Of a stretch of DNA of 13,821 bases, positions 12,495-13,821 are shown in pieces; position 1 is the stretch's first letter; each line of letters starts with the position of its first letter. The stretch is from an uncultured Eubacterium sp. (GTDB lineage: Bacteria; Bacillota; Clostridia; Lachnospirales; Lachnospiraceae): assembly GCA_910579075.1 (NCBI GenBank), contig CAJTSV010000003.1:75398-89218 (forward strand), given 5' to 3'. A program made the position numbers and the translations under genes. The notes beneath the pieces were generated by a model. The model worked only from the letters and a program-made list of their open reading frames with translations, was not told the DNA's origin and did no database searches.

Positions 12495-13751
12495 ATGCCA
12501 ACTATTGAAACTTTGTTTCTGCTGGTATTATCCATTCTAGCTATGGAGCCGGCAGATTCTGTCCGGTCTTTGTACAGACATTTTTTATCCGGGATTACAA
12601 AAAAATCCCTGAATGCATTTTACTATGCATGCTCTTATGCAAAAGCTGATTATTCCGGATTTATGAATACCACTGCGGGCATGGCCCTGAAACTCATACC
12701 AGAAAAACTACAGTCACAGCCTGTGTTTCTGTGCATTGACGACACAATGATTTCGAAATACGGCACGAAATTTGAGGATGTTTCAAAGCTTTTTGACCAT
12801 GCTTCGCATAATGGATCAAACTATCTGAACGGGCACTGCTTCGTAAGCGTAATGCTGTGCGTGCCGGTATACAATAAAGGCAGAATCCGATATCTTTGTG
12901 TCCCGCTTGGATACCGTATGTGGCAGAAAAAGCAATCAAAGCTTGAACCCGCTGCCTCTATGGTGCGCCAGGTTATGCCGGAACTTCGCACAAAGAAAAA
13001 CGTAATCATCCTCTGTGACAGCTGGTATGTAAAAAAGGGCCTTGTTTCTATCGTAGATGAATATGAAAACCCTGGCCTTATAGGAAATGCCAGGTCTGAT
13101 TCTGTCATTTATGACCTGCCGCCGCAGCGTACTGGAAAAAGAGGACGGCCGGCGCTGCATGGGAAAAAACTTTCCATTCAGGACGATTTTACGCTGTCTG
13201 ATGAAAAAATCGGTGATTATTATATGGCCGTGCGCCATGTCCTTACGAACATTTTTGGAAAAAGGACAGTCCTGGCATATGTCACATCCGCTGATAAAGC
13301 AGCGGGCAGCAGGCGTTTGTTTTTCAGCACAGTTTTTCCGGAACAGCTGCAGATCTTCTGCGCATGGGAGGAGAAATCCCCGCTGAACCAGACCGGCAGC
13401 AGCCGGATGCAGTATATCCCCCTGATGCTGTATGCTTTCAGATGGAACATAGAGGTCAGCTATTACGAACAGAAAACATTCTGGTCATTGTGCAGATATA
13501 TGGTGCGCAGCCGAAAAGGGATTGAGATGCTAGTGAACCTGATCAACATCTCATACTGCGCTATGAAAATATTACCGTATCAGGATAAGGCATTTTACAA
13601 ATATCAGACAGAAAGCGTGCAGGAGTTTCGGTTTGCTCTAAGCGAACAGATCCGCCAGCAGATATTTTATGCCATTTTCCTGAAAAAAGTCGAAACCTAT
13701 GTAAAATCGAATGTCTTAATAAATGCCTTAAAACAGCTGATTTGGAAATAG
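12495..13751 (+). CDS. IS4-superfamily transposase (DDE, YREK signature)
   Basis: From ATG 12495 the protein has 418 residues. The DDE residues are visible as D82/D83 (CIDDTM), D175 (LCDSWY) and E320. The YREK signature is exact: Y313-x2-R316-x3-E320-x6-K327. A KRGRPALHGKKL stretch (215-226) is the usual linker in the insertion domain. The enzyme cuts and joins DNA at the terminal repeats. The stop lies 31 bases from the right end. The start is doubtful: the same frame is open from 12408 and reads LLYNENNLTGRLYRYFF just before the ATG, which looks like genuine transposase N-terminus. No ATG, GTG or TTG lies in that stretch, and no ribosome binding site precedes ATG 12495. A TTG at 12410 is in another frame. 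Either a +1 shift is used or this copy carries a one-base insertion. Confidence 0.88.
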   Translation: MPTIETLFLLVLSILAMEPADSVRSLYRHFLSGITKKSLNAFYYACSYAKADYSGFMNTTAGMALKLIPEKLQSQPVFLCIDDTMISKYGTKFEDVSKLFDHASHNGSNYLNGHCFVSVMLCVPVYNKGRIRYLCVPLGYRMWQKKQSKLEPAASMVRQVMPELRTKKNVIILCDSWYVKKGLVSIVDEYENPGLIGNARSDSVIYDLPPQRTGKRGRPALHGKKLSIQDDFTLSDEKIGDYYMAVRHVLTNIFGKRTVLAYVTSADKAAGSRRLFFSTVFPEQLQIFCAWEEKSPLNQTGSSRMQYIPLMLYAFRWNIEVSYYEQKTFWSLCRYMVRSRKGIEMLVNLINISYCAMKILPYQDKAFYKYQTESVQEFRFALSEQIRQQIFYAIFLKKVETYVKSNVLINALKQLIWK

Positions 13752-13764
13752 GAGTATCATTTAT

Positions 13765-13782
13765 AAAGTTGTAAAGTGGTGT
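13765..13782 (-). repeat. Right terminal inverted repeat of the IS
   Basis: Exact inverse of 12306-12323; followed directly by TATTT, the right copy of the target duplication. Confidence 0.92.
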
Positions 13783-13821
13783 TATTTATAATCAATCTTG
13801 ATATTTTCAATAAAAACATCT
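13783..13821 (-). pseudogene. Serine hydrolase gene, segment upstream of the insertion (continues outside window)
   Basis: Read leftward in frame this short stretch encodes DVFIENIKIDYK. Joined across one TATTT copy to the other flank it continues as YFTSRNWVEFSLDL with no stop. This shows that the hydrolase gene was intact before the insertion. The N-terminal part with the catalytic serine lies beyond the window. Confidence 0.75.

Larger units (their letters stand above)
12306..13782 (+). mobile_element. IS4-superfamily insertion sequence, complete
   Basis: Perfect 18-base terminal inverted repeats (12306-12323 and 13765-13782, starting ACACCACTTT) bound a 1477-base element with one transposase. 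The flanks carry TATTT at 12300-12304 and 13783-13787, consistent with a 5-base target duplication; one extra T (12305) sits at the left junction. The transposase has the DDE triad and YREK signature. The subgroup (IS4, IS701, ISH3 or IS1634) cannot be fixed from sequence reading alone; the short AT-rich duplication argues against classical IS4, which makes longer ones. Confidence 0.9.

Overview
The window looks like chromosomal DNA of a gut-type Clostridia, most probably a Lachnospiraceae relative. This is inferred from moderate GC, strong AGGAGG-type ribosome binding sites, and families typical of that group: a SEC-C-tagged methionine aminopeptidase, a DUF4349 lipoprotein, PadR/DUF2812 and sigma/DUF4179 pairs, DUF3737 and DUF1016. 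I cannot name a species.

Layout. 1-542 is the 3' end of a secreted NlpC/P60 cell-wall hydrolase, closed by a bidirectional terminator shared with a small minus-strand ORF (699-890). 1103-4304 (+) carries map with a SEC-C zinc motif, a DUF4422 glycosyltransferase-like protein and a DUF4349 lipoprotein. 4463-5420 (-) is a decayed toxin-antitoxin-like locus: an intact UPF0175 protein, a broken DUF3368 PIN-like gene overlapping it by ATGA, and a cut-down DUF4303 fragment. The 313-base divergent gap 5421-5733 holds an extended -10 promoter facing left and a consensus promoter facing right that is embedded in two PadR-type operators. 5734-9214 (+) has two envelope or stress control modules in series: padR with a DUF2812 membrane protein (ATGA overlap), then an ECF-like sigma factor with a DUF4179 anti-sigma protein (ATGA overlap). 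9287-9682 (-) is a VOC/glyoxalase-fold protein. 9855-10104 (-) is a DUF3737 gene reduced to its two ends by an internal deletion. 10353-11441 (-) is a DUF1016/YhcG nuclease-family gene with its own strong promoter and a 29-bp palindrome inside the coding region. 11684 to the window end (-) is a serine beta-lactamase-like hydrolase split by an IS4-superfamily insertion sequence (about 12306-13782). Joining the two flanks across one copy of the TATTT duplication restores the reading frame.

The most interesting signal is at the left end of the insertion sequence. Two upstream segments (12346-12353 and 12366-12380) are complementary, in swapped order, to one continuous 23-base stretch (12410-12432). 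That stretch starts with a TTG codon followed in the next frame by what looks like the true transposase N-terminus. A TATAAT box lies inside the second upstream segment. A transcript from that promoter would lack both complementary segments, whereas transcripts reading in from outside would contain both and could mask the start. This resembles the read-through protection known from IS10 and IS50. The other theme is gene decay: four or five broken genes lie among intact regulatory operons.
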